Shown: positions 41,896-51,373 of the stretch, one piece after another | Layout: each line of letters starts with the position of its first letter | Position numbering within the stretch: position 1 is the first letter of the stretch | Assembly: GCA_964544085.1 (NCBI GenBank) | Contig: CAZIZT010000028.1 | Span: 1 to 64,000 of the forward strand | DNA from: CAZIZT01 sp964544085 | GTDB taxonomy: Bacteria > Campylobacterota_A > Desulfurellia > Desulfurellales > Hippeaceae | Direction: 5' to 3' | Length of the DNA: 64,000 nt | The notes under the pieces: model-generated | The model's database searches: none | What the model saw: only the letters and a program-made list of their open reading frames with translations | What the model was told of the DNA's origin: nothing | Program-made: the position numbers and the translations under genes

Positions 41896-43073
41896 AGCTG
41901 ATAACGTCAAGGTTTGTCTTTGACGGTAGCAGGCTTTTGCCGGATGATACTGCTGTTTTAATGAAAAAAAACATGGTTATAGAGGTGGGCAAAAGGCGTG
42001 TGCTTTCCCATACCTATGGCCTCTCGTGTATTGATTGTGGCTATTCTCTTCTCGTTCCAGGCTTTGTCAATCTGCATACCCATATTGAGTTGTCGCATCT
42101 TGAAGGATCAATGCCAGCTAAAGTTGGTTTTGTAGAGTGGCTTAAGGCTATTATGATAGCTAAAGCGACCAGCAGGGGTGTTGATCGAACAGCTATGGAG
42201 CGTGCAGTTGAAAGGATGATAAGATCTGGCGTGAGGCTGGTTTGCGATATATCGAACGATGCTGTGAGTGCTTCGGTGCTGTCAGAGTTTTTGCCGGGTT
42301 CTATACTCTTTCTTGAACGATACGGCTTGAGATATTCAGTGGCAAGGGAAGTTATACGCACAATCTCTAACGAACTGAACCTTCTTAGGGAGAAATACCC
42401 TTCTATACACGTCTATCCGACAGCCCATGCTGTCTATTCAACCCACCCTGAATTGCTTGGTTATCTTGCCACGCTTGAACCATCCTTTCCGTTTAGCATG
42501 CATTTTCTTGAGAGTGATCAGGAGAGGCTGTTTCTTTCCGGGCGTGGTGAATTGTATGAGTTGCTCGATGCTATGGGCCTGATTGATTGCGAGTTCAGCT
42601 ACACTTCCCCGGTCGAATACATAAGGCAGCGCGGTATTTTGAGACGCGGGACGTTCTTTGTGCACATGGTTGATGCCAGTTACGAGGAGTTTTCAGCTGT
42701 TGCAGAAAGTGGCTGTGGTGTGTGTTTCTGTCCCGGTAGCAATCTATACATATCCGGCCAATTGCCCGATGTATGTGCTGCTTTAAGAAGCGGTGTTAGA
42801 ATAGGCATTGGTACGGACAGTCTTGCAAGCAACCTTGACTTAAATATACTGAGGGAACTTGGCATCATATTCGAACATTTCGAGTGTGTTCGACCCCAGC
42901 GTCTCTTTGGTTGGGCAACATCAGAGGGTGCATCCATTATAGGTGGTGAACTTGGATTTAAATCTGGTTCTGTAGCATATCCGTGTTATTTTTCGGTGGA
43001 TAGCTATCAGCCACTTGAGGAATTGCTTGAAAAGGGGGCTAAGAATATAGCCCCCGATTGTATTAACGTTTGA
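41892..43073 (+). CDS. Amidohydrolase, aminodeoxyfutalosine/SAH deaminase-like
   Basis: A 393-residue TrzA/AtzA-type amidohydrolase. Metal ligands: VNLHTHIELSHLEG (near 57-70), later H in SMHFLES, H in FVHMVDA, and the catalytic D in GIGTDSLASN. The HTHIELS form with a following WL resembles the aminodeoxyfutalosine deaminases of Campylobacter/Helicobacter that serve menaquinone synthesis, but MTA/SAH deaminases are close relatives. TTG start by overlap with the MATE gene. Its last codons overlap flgE by 11 bp on the other strand, and its sequence 43030-43055 encodes a terminator for that strand. Confidence 0.8.
   Translation: MKLITSRFVFDGSRLLPDDTAVLMKKNMVIEVGKRRVLSHTYGLSCIDCGYSLLVPGFVNLHTHIELSHLEGSMPAKVGFVEWLKAIMIAKATSRGVDRTAMERAVERMIRSGVRLVCDISNDAVSASVLSEFLPGSILFLERYGLRYSVAREVIRTISNELNLLREKYPSIHVYPTAHAVYSTHPELLGYLATLEPSFPFSMHFLESDQERLFLSGRGELYELLDAMGLIDCEFSYTSPVEYIRQRGILRRGTFFVHMVDASYEEFSAVAESGCGVCFCPGSNLYISGQLPDVCAALRSGVRIGIGTDSLASNLDLNILRELGIIFEHFECVRPQRLFGWATSEGASIIGGELGFKSGSVAYPCYFSVDSYQPLEELLEKGAKNIAPDCINV
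43030..43055 (-). terminator. Terminator of the fliK-flgE operon, inside the amidohydrolase gene
   Basis: On the minus strand, stem GGGGGCTA / TAGCCCCC (43055-43048 and 43041-43034) with a six-base loop is followed by TTTT (43033-43030), eight bases beyond the flgE stop. The same bases encode EKGAKNIAP at the end of the amidohydrolase. Confidence 0.75.
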
Positions 43074-45234
43074 GGTTTAATAACTCCTGGATCATCTGAT
43101 CGGACGTTGTAATGCTTCTTGAATTTGCCTGGAATCCTCTTTCGTAGATTATCATATTTGTGAACTCTGTAGCCAGATCGACATTGCTCATCTCCAGGTG
43201 GCTTGGCGCAAGTGTGCCCCTTCCTCCTGTGCCTGCTGTGCCGATCAGGGCTTCACCTGAGTTTGCCGTTTCAGCATACATGGAGTCGCCTTCCTTCATC
43301 AGACCCTCGTTGTTTGCAAATTTTGCTAAAGCTACCTGACCGAGGGGGTAGGTTTTGCCGTTTGAGAATATACCTTCAATTACACCGTCCTGGTTAATTA
43401 GTATTCTTTGCAGACTGCCACCTGGATATCCATCCTGCGTTTGTGAGGTTGTTTGTGAGGGTAGTGAGAACTGTGTCAATCCATCGAACGAACCTATTGA
43501 GCCGAAGTTGAGGTTTATGACCTGCGATGCTGTTCCGTTTTTCCAGTCTACGGTAATAGCAAGCGGGCTGGAGAGATAAACAAGCTTACCGGTCTCATCG
43601 AATTGAACGGTGCCTTTATCGTTGGAGATCTCAGCCGGTGCTGGCGCCGTTGCAGTCCAGGTCCATGTGGTATGCTTTGTAACAGGGTCGTAGGAGGTTT
43701 TTCTGAAGTTAAATGTAATGGTATGCTTATTTCCAAGCGAGTCATAGACATCTATTGATGTATTGTGAACGGCTGCCATAAACGGCTGGGATGTGACCTT
43801 GGATCCGCTATTTACAAGACCGGAGAGGGTTCCCATGATTGTTGCAAATTTGATATTGTTGGAGTAGATGGCACCTATAGCGTGGTTGGAAGTGTCATTG
43901 TTTGTTATGACTATCTCACCTGAATTGGGGTCAATCGTTACGGTAGAGTTTGTGCCCCATCCGGGACCGTTTCCACCCCCCTGTATGTCGTATTCCATCT
44001 CCTGGCGCAGATCCTCGATCGTTCTAAAATCGTTTTTGCCGTCACCAGCGTCGGCAGTGGTGTAGATATAGGCGTTGTAGTTTGCTCCGTTGTCGTAGCT
44101 TATGGCTATCACATCTCCTGCGTCCTTCAAAAACGGTAGCGAGGTCCTTGATGCACCGTTTTCTATTGTGGCTGTTCTGCCATCTCCACCCTGCAGGTTG
44201 ATCAGGGCGTGAGCGAAGTATCCATTTAGATCATTGCTGACCCTGATATTTCCAATTGTTATCGCTGAGCCGTTGCTATTGACGATCTTAAGCATGCCGT
44301 CGGGTGTGACAAAGCAGGAGAGGGTTATTCCGTCGGCGGCAGCCTGGTTCTTGATGTCAGAAGCCAGTGATCCCAGTGTAGTGAAGCTTGTTCCATAGGT
44401 TATTGAGAGTGTGTATGTTGACCCACCCACTGTTATATCCATGTTAACAACTGTTGTGCCGGAGGTAAGTGTGATGTTATTGCCGTTTATGTCGTGCAAA
44501 CCAACAAAATTATTATTTGAATCGTACGCTGTGATCTTATCCGTGCTTTTGGCAAACGTTGCAATGGTTTTGCCCAGGTTGATTGCTTCTCCGTTTACAT
44601 CGAACAGAACAGCCATATCATCCGGCGTTGCCGGTTTGTTGTTTTTGTCAGTCAAACCGTGTGCATAATCCATCTCCTCGATCTTATCACCACCGTTTAG
44701 GTTTGCTTTAATCGTGATGTTTTTTGTTTCACCCGCAGGGACTGTTTTGTTTTGTGGAATTACGAGGTTCTCTATACTGGCTGCTGTGTTTATCTTGTGG
44801 GTTTTATCATCGGCGAGCCATCCCTGCACAATGTATCCTTCAGGGTTGACAAGGTTGCCTGCAGCATCAAAGGAGAAATCGCCTGCTCTTGTGTATCTGT
44901 AGGTTTTGCCGCCATCACCGCTGACAATGAAGAATCCGTCACCTTGGATGGCTAAATCGGTTATCTTGTCTGTAGCCTGTAGTGACCCTTGCGAGAAGAT
45001 GTTGTCAACCACTGCTACAGTATCACCAAGACCTACCTGGTGAGGATTCTTACCGCCAAGATTCCCCTCTGGACCAGTGGCACCGGATAGTGTCTGGGAT
45101 AAAACATCAACAAAATTTGTTCTACCTCTTTTAAAACCTATTGTGTTAACGTTAGCGATGTTGTTTCCTACAACATCCATACCTTCCTGCTGCGATTTCA
45201 ATCCCGAAACGCCGCTCCACATCGATCTGAGCAT
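43063..45234 (-). CDS. flgE: Flagellar hook protein FlgE (large copy)
   Basis: Structural subunit of the flagellar hook, 723 residues. The N-terminal rod/hook motif (MLRSMWSGVSGLKSQQ, then VVGNNIANVNTIGFKRGR) and the C-terminal ATEFTNMIIYERGFQANSRSI form the coiled-coil core; the variable D1-D3 region between is long, as in Campylobacterota hooks. SD GGGGAGGT is six bases from the ATG. It is the last gene of the fliK-flgD-flgE-flgE operon, 16 bases after the second FlgE-type gene, and is followed by the terminator at 43030-43055. The larger copy is more likely the main hook subunit, by size only. Confidence 0.93.
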   Translation of the reverse strand: MLRSMWSGVSGLKSQQEGMDVVGNNIANVNTIGFKRGRTNFVDVLSQTLSGATGPEGNLGGKNPHQVGLGDTVAVVDNIFSQGSLQATDKITDLAIQGDGFFIVSGDGGKTYRYTRAGDFSFDAAGNLVNPEGYIVQGWLADDKTHKINTAASIENLVIPQNKTVPAGETKNITIKANLNGGDKIEEMDYAHGLTDKNNKPATPDDMAVLFDVNGEAINLGKTIATFAKSTDKITAYDSNNNFVGLHDINGNNITLTSGTTVVNMDITVGGSTYTLSITYGTSFTTLGSLASDIKNQAAADGITLSCFVTPDGMLKIVNSNGSAITIGNIRVSNDLNGYFAHALINLQGGDGRTATIENGASRTSLPFLKDAGDVIAISYDNGANYNAYIYTTADAGDGKNDFRTIEDLRQEMEYDIQGGGNGPGWGTNSTVTIDPNSGEIVITNNDTSNHAIGAIYSNNIKFATIMGTLSGLVNSGSKVTSQPFMAAVHNTSIDVYDSLGNKHTITFNFRKTSYDPVTKHTTWTWTATAPAPAEISNDKGTVQFDETGKLVYLSSPLAITVDWKNGTASQVINLNFGSIGSFDGLTQFSLPSQTTSQTQDGYPGGSLQRILINQDGVIEGIFSNGKTYPLGQVALAKFANNEGLMKEGDSMYAETANSGEALIGTAGTGGRGTLAPSHLEMSNVDLATEFTNMIIYERGFQANSRSITTSDQMIQELLNLKR

Positions 45235-45250
45235 GCTCTACCTCCCCTAC

Positions 45251-47002
45251 TTATCTTTTGAGCTGAATGGCTGTTTGTAGAATATCATCCGCTGTCAAAA
45301 CACCTCTTGAGTTTGCCTGGAATGAACGCTGATACATCAATAGATCCGTGAATTCGGTTGTTAGATTGACGTTACTCATTTCAAGGTGGGCAGACAATAC
45401 ACTGCCGCGTCCACCTTGATTGGCAACGCCTATGTAGCCGTTTGATGCAAGCACATTTGGCTTGTCCACATTGGGTGTCAGTTTGAACATGGAGTTACCA
45501 ACTCTCTCAAATCCACCCGGGTTTATGAACTTCGATATGGCAAGCTTTGCAAGTGTGTAGGAGTGACCGTTGGAATAGATGCCTACGATATTTCCCTCAA
45601 AATCGATATTAACCTTTCTAAGCTCGCCGCTGGGAGCGCCATCGTAATCCTGAAAGCTTGTATCCGATGGTAATGCGAATTGGGTTAGTCCGGAGTACTG
45701 ATTGCCCTCATAACTTCCACTGTCGGTATTCCAGAAGTTTATCAGAAGGTTGACCGGCGGTGCTCCATTCTTCAAGTTTACGGTAATTGTTGGTGACTTT
45801 GTATCCTTGCTTAGGCCACCGTCAGCATCGAAGGTTATTGTGCCTGTACCATTTTCTACTGTACCGTCGTTATCCGGCATGGTGATATTGTAGCTCCATT
45901 TGTTTACACCAATCTTTTCAAAGGTTATGTCGATTTTGTGTTTCTCGCCTGTGGAGTCATAGAAGTAGGATTCAATCACGTGTGAAGCCACATTTACCTG
46001 TTGTGTGGATGCTTCTCCTCCGGGGGGTATTAGCTGGTTCAGATTCGTGATAATGGTTGTCAATTTTTGGTTTTCCTTAGGATTCGGGAAGTTTGGATCC
46101 TCTGATGTAGGTCTTACCCTTATTACAAGATCGTTGGTGCTGTCGTTATTTGTAATTTTTATTGAACCGTTTTCTATGGTTGCGGTGGCATTCACACCAT
46201 CTGCCTTCATATCCTGGTTAAACAGGTTTACGAGATCGCCCAAGGTAGTAAATCCCTCGGCACCATCAGATACGTTTCCATCTGAGTCATACTCGTAGGT
46301 GTGCCATGTTTTACCGTTATCAAAGCTAACCTGAAAATTGTCTCCATCCTGTACATTGAGACTATCGCCGTTGGAATCGAACAAGATGTCAAAGTTCTTA
46401 TCCGCATCGGCTGGTTTGTATTCCTTTACGCTACTTCCACTGTTTAAATTGGCTTTGAATCGGATGTATGTGGACGCAACGGCTGGCACCGTCTGGTAAT
46501 TTGTCAGGTTTATGGGTTGCACATTGCCTACAGGAAGACCTGTAGTTGGATCTGTCGGCAGCTTGAATCCCTCTCCCGTAGATGATGGTTCCGACAACCA
46601 CCCAACAACCTTGTAGCCATCGGGATTAACCAGGTTGTAGTCGGCATCGAAGGAAAAATCTCCAGCACGGGAGAACAGGAAGCCACCATTTTTCGATTCC
46701 GGGTCGAGGAATGTGAAAAAGCCGTTGCCTTCTATGGCTACATCTGTCTGTTTTTCGGTTGGAACAAGATCGCCCTGTGTGAGTATCATATCTGTCGCAT
46801 CCAATTTCGACCCAAGGCCTACCTGCTCAGGATCGGTTGTTGTTGTGGCTGACTTAACGTTCTGATACAGCAGATCGGCAAAGAGTGTGCGCGATTTCTT
46901 GTAACCTACCGTATTTAGGTTGGCTATGTTGTTCGAGATTGTATCCACGCCTGTTTGCTGGTCCATGAGTGCATTTTCAGAAATATAGAGTGCCCTTATC
47001 AT
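45251..47002 (-). CDS. Second FlgE-type hook/basal-body protein
   Basis: A 583-residue FlgE/F/G-family protein. The N-terminus (MIRALYISENALMDQQ, TISNNIANLNTVGYKKSR) and C-terminus (TTEFTDLLMYQRSFQANSRGV) are family typical, with AIEGNGFF near residue 90. It differs clearly from the larger FlgE downstream, so the pair is an old duplication. It could be a second hook protein, the FlgE2 known in some Campylobacterota, or a hook-rod adaptor. ATGA overlap with flgD. Confidence 0.88.
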   Translation of the reverse strand: MIRALYISENALMDQQTGVDTISNNIANLNTVGYKKSRTLFADLLYQNVKSATTTTDPEQVGLGSKLDATDMILTQGDLVPTEKQTDVAIEGNGFFTFLDPESKNGGFLFSRAGDFSFDADYNLVNPDGYKVVGWLSEPSSTGEGFKLPTDPTTGLPVGNVQPINLTNYQTVPAVASTYIRFKANLNSGSSVKEYKPADADKNFDILFDSNGDSLNVQDGDNFQVSFDNGKTWHTYEYDSDGNVSDGAEGFTTLGDLVNLFNQDMKADGVNATATIENGSIKITNNDSTNDLVIRVRPTSEDPNFPNPKENQKLTTIITNLNQLIPPGGEASTQQVNVASHVIESYFYDSTGEKHKIDITFEKIGVNKWSYNITMPDNDGTVENGTGTITFDADGGLSKDTKSPTITVNLKNGAPPVNLLINFWNTDSGSYEGNQYSGLTQFALPSDTSFQDYDGAPSGELRKVNIDFEGNIVGIYSNGHSYTLAKLAISKFINPGGFERVGNSMFKLTPNVDKPNVLASNGYIGVANQGGRGSVLSAHLEMSNVNLTTEFTDLLMYQRSFQANSRGVLTADDILQTAIQLKR

Positions 47003-47718
47003 GACTGACTCCCCGTGGTTGTTTTACTATTCTGATTGGATGTGTTCAGGAATACGCTCTTTACATCACTGAGCTTAACATGCTTGCCCTGATCGGTGAT
47101 GAGCACAACACCATCGGTGTTGAATTGAACGGAAATCACCTTGCCCGCACTCTTCTCAATGGGTACCTCGTTACCGTCTTTATCCTTGGCAAAAAATACC
47201 ACGGTATATTGACCATCCGGCACAGAGTTACCTTTTGAGTCTTTGCCATCCCACGTGTATTGATGCACACCTTTTTTCATGTTGCCCAGATCCACGCTAT
47301 CAACGGTATTGCCTTTTTTATCCAGTATGTTTACCCTGACATCTGCATCCTCGGGAAGGGTAAAGCTTATGGGGTCTATCTTTGAACCCTTTACCTCTAT
47401 CTTGTTTGAGTCTGTAGATATGTATTTTCCAAGATAGGAAGCCGCATAGGTTCTGTCGTCTTTGCCCAGCGATGAGTTGAGCTTATCAATTGCCTCACTT
47501 ATATTCGTAAGCTGTTCCAGCTGGGAGAACATCGTGTTCTCTTCAATGAACTGGTCGTTTGTTACCGGGTTGAGTGGATCCTGATATTTGAGCTGAGCAA
47601 CGAGCAGTTTTAGAAAATCGTCCTTTCCGAGATTTGCTTTGGGGTTCTCCACCACATCGCGTTTGTTTTGGGTGCTCTCAATGGCGTTTGCTTCGCTTGC
47701 CATAGCAGCTATATCCAT
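46999..47718 (-). CDS. flgD: Flagellar hook assembly scaffold FlgD
   Basis: Hook-capping scaffold needed for FlgE polymerisation, 239 residues. The N-terminal family motif LGKDDFLKLLVAQLKYQDPLNPVTNDQF is visible in two stretches (about residues 30-57), followed by a FLG-FN3-type beta region (TLPEDADVRVNILDKKGN, GVHQYTWDGKDSKGN, about 118-165). SD AGGAGGAAGCC precedes the ATG. It sits between fliK and the FlgE genes, the usual order. Confidence 0.95.
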   Translation of the reverse strand: MDIAAMASEANAIESTQNKRDVVENPKANLGKDDFLKLLVAQLKYQDPLNPVTNDQFIEENTMFSQLEQLTNISEAIDKLNSSLGKDDRTYAASYLGKYISTDSNKIEVKGSKIDPISFTLPEDADVRVNILDKKGNTVDSVDLGNMKKGVHQYTWDGKDSKGNSVPDGQYTVVFFAKDKDGNEVPIEKSAGKVISVQFNTDGVVLITDQGKHVKLSDVKSVFLNTSNQNSKTTTGSQS

Positions 47719-47727
47719 GGCTTCCTC

Positions 47728-49770
47728 CTACACGGTTATATCCAGGCCTGATACGGCGCGCCTCGGTGTTGCACCTGAGCTATTTTGTTCAACAAGCTCT
47801 TCCCTTTCCGTAAACGGTGTGTAGCTTCCCTGGGTATTGGAGCTGTTACCTGCAAAGCCGGATCCGTTCGATGGGTTCTGGTTGTAGAAGTTACCTGAGT
47901 CTTGAAAGCTGTTTTGTACATCCACATGGGTTACCCTGACACCCTGGGAAGCGAGGTAGTTTTTCATCTGTTCCACATGTGAACCTATCAATCTGACCAC
48001 GTCCCTATCCTGCGATGTGATGAGAGCCGATATGTTCCTCTGTCTGTCCATCCTCAGGCGCACCTCCATCACGCCTATGTGCGGCGGATGAAGTTTAACC
48101 ACTATTGTGTTGTTGAAGGGAGGTTTCATCTCCTTGATTCTGTCGATGTTCTCTATGATCTTATCCAACGGATATATCTTATGGACCGGCGGCTGCTGAT
48201 GATTCTCTCTTACAGGTGCTGCCGTTTGCTGCACTATTCTGTTTTCCTGGTAGGATGTATTTTTACTGGTTGGTTTGTCATCATCGTTTTGCTTTCCTAT
48301 CCGTATCTTTTGATCAGCTTCTCTTGATACAGGTTCCATATGTTGTACATTTCTTGCCTGCCTGTGATTTTTTTCTCTAAGCGTTGATTGTTTACTTTCG
48401 AGTTCTTCTATTTTCGAGGTGTGTTTTGTGGCTTTAGGTTCTGTGTTAGCAATCTGTTCTGCTGCTTGAGTTTCTGTGGCTTTCACATTTGTTTTGCTGT
48501 TGTGATCGACTGAATGTACACCCTTGTTTAATGTGTTCTTGGTGGCCGTTTGGCCTTTGTTTGTTGGTTTAGTCAATCGGGCACTCTGATTTTTCTTATC
48601 GGGAATGACTGTTTCCTTTGTGATTTGATTCTGAGTTGCCCTTTTTTCCTTCGGCGCATCGGCGGTTTTATGCTGAGCTTCATCTTGCGCGGTGTTGGAC
48701 CCCGCATATACCGCCTCTGCATTCACTTTTTGTGTTGCTGATTTGTCTGTGGCGGTGTGTGCATCCGCTGTTTTTTGCTGTATTTTTCCATTCTTACTAT
48801 GCTTGTGCATTTCATCTAATTGTGTGGCACTTTCTGCTTGCTTGCTATCTATTACAACATCGGGTTGTTTTTTCTCATGTTTTGCAGGCTCATTTTTGGA
48901 GTCGATTGCTATGGCCTGCTTTGTTTGATTTGTTGATCCTGTAGACTGCCTTTTGTTCCGGGTAATAGGCTCTCCCACTGTAGCTTTGCTTTGGCTATGC
49001 TCTGGTGGTGCCTTGTCGGTTTTTACATTTGTCACTCGAGCGGGTTGTTTATCTTCTGCCTTTTTAGCTTTACCGTTTTGTGCACGCCTCACCGGATCTT
49101 CAGCCTCAGTTTTTTTATCCTTATCCGGCACCCTGGTTTTTTCTGACGCTTTTCCTGCTATTGTTTGCTTTTTTGCATTTTCCGTCTTGCCTTGTGTGTG
49201 TTTTTTGTGGTCTATATGTTTGCCATCCTTTTGCAGGATTTTCTTTTCGGCTTTCTCCGGTTTTCCATCTGTGTTGCTGATTGCTTTTTTCACTAACAGG
49301 CTGTGTAGATCCGTTGTGAGAATGTGTTTATTAACAGTGTGTATGCCCCCCTTGTCTAAAGAGAGTATCGTTTTTGCTTTGCTGGCCGATAGGTTTTTGA
49401 GCTTCGCAGAGGCACCTTTGCTGGCTGTATGTTCTGAGATTGCGTCTTTCTTTCCCTTAGACTTCTCGCTGCCTGATTTACCTTTGGAGTGAGGTGTGCT
49501 CTCCGCTTGCTGATGTGCTTGAGGGGCAAGCACAGGCTGCTTATTTTCATCTTTCTTTTCTGCTTTTTTGTGCTCCTTTTGCTGTTTGTGTTCTGATGTG
49601 CCGGCGGTTTTTGTCTGTGTTGTATCCTGTTGCAAATGGGCGTTTTTTGCAGCTTTCAGATGTTCATCAAAGATGCTTGCGTTCTCCTTGCTTTTCTGCG
49701 CAGAATCCACCTTTTTGCTTGATAAGTTACCTTCAGGGAGTATATTTTCAATCGGCAGAGCACGTATCAT
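47728..49770 (-). CDS. fliK: Flagellar hook-length control protein FliK
   Basis: Secreted ruler that sets hook length and switches export specificity, 680 residues. Residues 20 to about 540 are low-complexity, rich in Lys, Gln, Thr, Ala and Asp/Glu, with no stable domain; the C-terminal Flg_hook domain (about 555-625) carries VKLHPPHIGVMEVRL and VRLIGSHVEQMKNYLASQGV. Start ATG 49770 is supported by GAGGTG six bases upstream; a GTG nine bases earlier lies inside that SD. First gene of the operon behind a sigma54-like promoter. The long frames on the other strand are composition artefacts. Confidence 0.92.
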   Translation of the reverse strand: MIRALPIENILPEGNLSSKKVDSAQKSKENASIFDEHLKAAKNAHLQQDTTQTKTAGTSEHKQQKEHKKAEKKDENKQPVLAPQAHQQAESTPHSKGKSGSEKSKGKKDAISEHTASKGASAKLKNLSASKAKTILSLDKGGIHTVNKHILTTDLHSLLVKKAISNTDGKPEKAEKKILQKDGKHIDHKKHTQGKTENAKKQTIAGKASEKTRVPDKDKKTEAEDPVRRAQNGKAKKAEDKQPARVTNVKTDKAPPEHSQSKATVGEPITRNKRQSTGSTNQTKQAIAIDSKNEPAKHEKKQPDVVIDSKQAESATQLDEMHKHSKNGKIQQKTADAHTATDKSATQKVNAEAVYAGSNTAQDEAQHKTADAPKEKRATQNQITKETVIPDKKNQSARLTKPTNKGQTATKNTLNKGVHSVDHNSKTNVKATETQAAEQIANTEPKATKHTSKIEELESKQSTLREKNHRQARNVQHMEPVSREADQKIRIGKQNDDDKPTSKNTSYQENRIVQQTAAPVRENHQQPPVHKIYPLDKIIENIDRIKEMKPPFNNTIVVKLHPPHIGVMEVRLRMDRQRNISALITSQDRDVVRLIGSHVEQMKNYLASQGVRVTHVDVQNSFQDSGNFYNQNPSNGSGFAGNSSNTQGSYTPFTEREELVEQNSSGATPRRAVSGLDITV

Positions 49771-49806
49771 AGCCTTCACCTCACATATAGTTCCGTTGGT
49801 GAAGGT

Positions 49807-49822
49807 AGCAAAAAACGTTCCT
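49807..49822 (-). promoter_or_regulatory. Sigma54-type promoter for fliK-flgD-flgE-flgE
   Basis: Minus-strand AGGAACGTTTTTTGCT matches the sigma54 consensus TGGCACGNNNNTTGCW with GG and GC exactly ten bases apart; only two positions differ. Predicted transcription start near 49797, 27 bases before the fliK ATG. Confidence 0.75.
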
Positions 49823-49840
49823 AAAAAGGGGGTTGATAAG

Positions 49841-51373
49841 ATGAAACTCTCAACCAGTGTTCAGATGAGAGAAATGGACGCTAAAGCCGTTGAGATGGGG
49901 ATTCCGGATATCGTTCTTATGGAAAATGCTGCGATTAAATCCTTCTTCGAGCTCAAAAATCGTTTCGATAATCTGGAAGGTAAACTTGTGGTTGCATTTG
50001 TCGGTGCAGGCAATAACGGTGGTGATGCCTTAGCAATATCGAGGCATCTGCACAATGCACGGGCAAACGTTTACATCTATTTGCTTGCTGATCCAAAAAA
50101 GCTTAAGGGCTCAGCAAAGGTGAATTATGAAGCTGTCAGGAACATGGGGATACAGCATAGCGTTGTCCACTCCCATCAGGATCTATCCGAACAGATTATA
50201 CATGAAGCCGATATAATTATTGATGGATTGTTTGGTACGGGACTCACGCGTCCTGTGGAAGGTGTATACAGGGATGCTATCGAGCTTATAAACCGTTCAG
50301 GGGCATTTGTGCTCTCTGTTGATATACCTTCAGGTGTCAGAGCCGATACGGGTGAGGTGCTTGGTATTGCCGTAGAAGCGGATCTGACACCTACATTTGC
50401 ACTTGCCAAGCCAGGACATATCCTTTATCCGGGGCGTTCTTACTGTGGGGAGCTTGTGGTTGTTGATATATCCACGCCGCGTGAGGTTATAGATGAATTT
50501 GAGCCGGATTTCGTCGCACTTGATCCAGACCAGTTACAACTCAAACAAAGGCCGGCAGACTCACACAAAGGTCATTACGGTCACCTTGCCGTTGTTGGTG
50601 GTTCTGTTGGTAAGTCTGGTGCCGTTATCATGGCTTCTAAAGCGGCGGTTGCCAGTGGTACTGGTCTCGTTACAGCTGTGATTCCAGAACCAATCAACAC
50701 TGCATTTGAGGCTTCAGTGCTTGAAGCCATGAGTTATCCGGTTCCTGCTTATGGTGGTATGTTTGAATCCGCAGCGATTGATGAGATTGTTGGGTTTATA
50801 TCCGATAAGAGTGCTGTGTGTTTTGGTATGGGTCTTGGCATAAATGACAATACCAGAAGGGTTGCACGGGCCATACTGGATGTGGACAAACCACTACTAA
50901 TAGATGCTGACGGGATAAACGCCCTCTCCGGGGAGGCGGAACTTCTTAAAAAGCGTAATTCAGCAACAGTTCTTACACCACATCCCAAGGAGCTCTCTCG
51001 CCTTATAGGTGTTCCCACACAGGAAATTGTAAAAAACCGTCTGAGTATTGTCAGGGAGTTTTCAAGCACGTACAACGTTGTCCTGGTACTAAAGATGGCG
51101 GATACGCTCATAGCAACACCGGAGGGTAAACTCTACATAAACACAACAGGCAATGTGGGCCTTGCAACGGGTGGTTCTGGTGACGTGTTGAGTGGTATGA
51201 TAGGTGCATTTTTGGCTCAGGGCTACGACCCTACAGAGGCTGCAAAACTCGGTGTTTATCTACACGGCCTTGCTGCGGATATAGCAATTGAAGAGGGTTT
51301 TACATACGAAAGTCTCAAGCCGTCCGATGTGATAGATCACATAAATGCGGCTTTTGTTGAGCTTTATCAATGA
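49841..51373 (+). CDS. nnr: Bifunctional NAD(P)HX epimerase / ADP-dependent dehydratase
   Basis: Repairs hydrated NADH/NADPH, 510 residues. The N-terminal epimerase (YjeF-N, about 1-210) has VGAGNNGGDALAISRHL and DGLFGTGLTRP; the C-terminal dehydratase (ribokinase-like, about 225-505) has KGHYGHLAVVGGS, LTPHPKELSRL and the ADP-binding GLATGGSGDVLSGMIGAF. Start ATG 49841 is fixed by AAAAAGGGGG (49823-49832); longer in-frame extension leftward runs antisense through fliK. It diverges from fliK across 70 bases. Its last seven bases overlap the ankyrin gene tail to tail. Confidence 0.96.
   Translation: MKLSTSVQMREMDAKAVEMGIPDIVLMENAAIKSFFELKNRFDNLEGKLVVAFVGAGNNGGDALAISRHLHNARANVYIYLLADPKKLKGSAKVNYEAVRNMGIQHSVVHSHQDLSEQIIHEADIIIDGLFGTGLTRPVEGVYRDAIELINRSGAFVLSVDIPSGVRADTGEVLGIAVEADLTPTFALAKPGHILYPGRSYCGELVVVDISTPREVIDEFEPDFVALDPDQLQLKQRPADSHKGHYGHLAVVGGSVGKSGAVIMASKAAVASGTGLVTAVIPEPINTAFEASVLEAMSYPVPAYGGMFESAAIDEIVGFISDKSAVCFGMGLGINDNTRRVARAILDVDKPLLIDADGINALSGEAELLKKRNSATVLTPHPKELSRLIGVPTQEIVKNRLSIVREFSSTYNVVLVLKMADTLIATPEGKLYINTTGNVGLATGGSGDVLSGMIGAFLAQGYDPTEAAKLGVYLHGLAADIAIEEGFTYESLKPSDVIDHINAAFVELYQ

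Noticed and set aside
48953..49492. Long plus-strand open frame of 179 codons opposite fliK, with others at 48550-48944
   Set aside because: fliK is biased to Lys, Gln, Thr and Ala codons, which removes stops on the opposite strand. The translated frame is Cys/Phe/Leu-rich nonsense with no SD or domain.
49568..49840. Longer 601-codon version of nnr starting inside antisense fliK
   Set aside because: The NAD(P)HX epimerase family begins at the ATG at 49841, which has a strong SD; the extension is fliK antisense.
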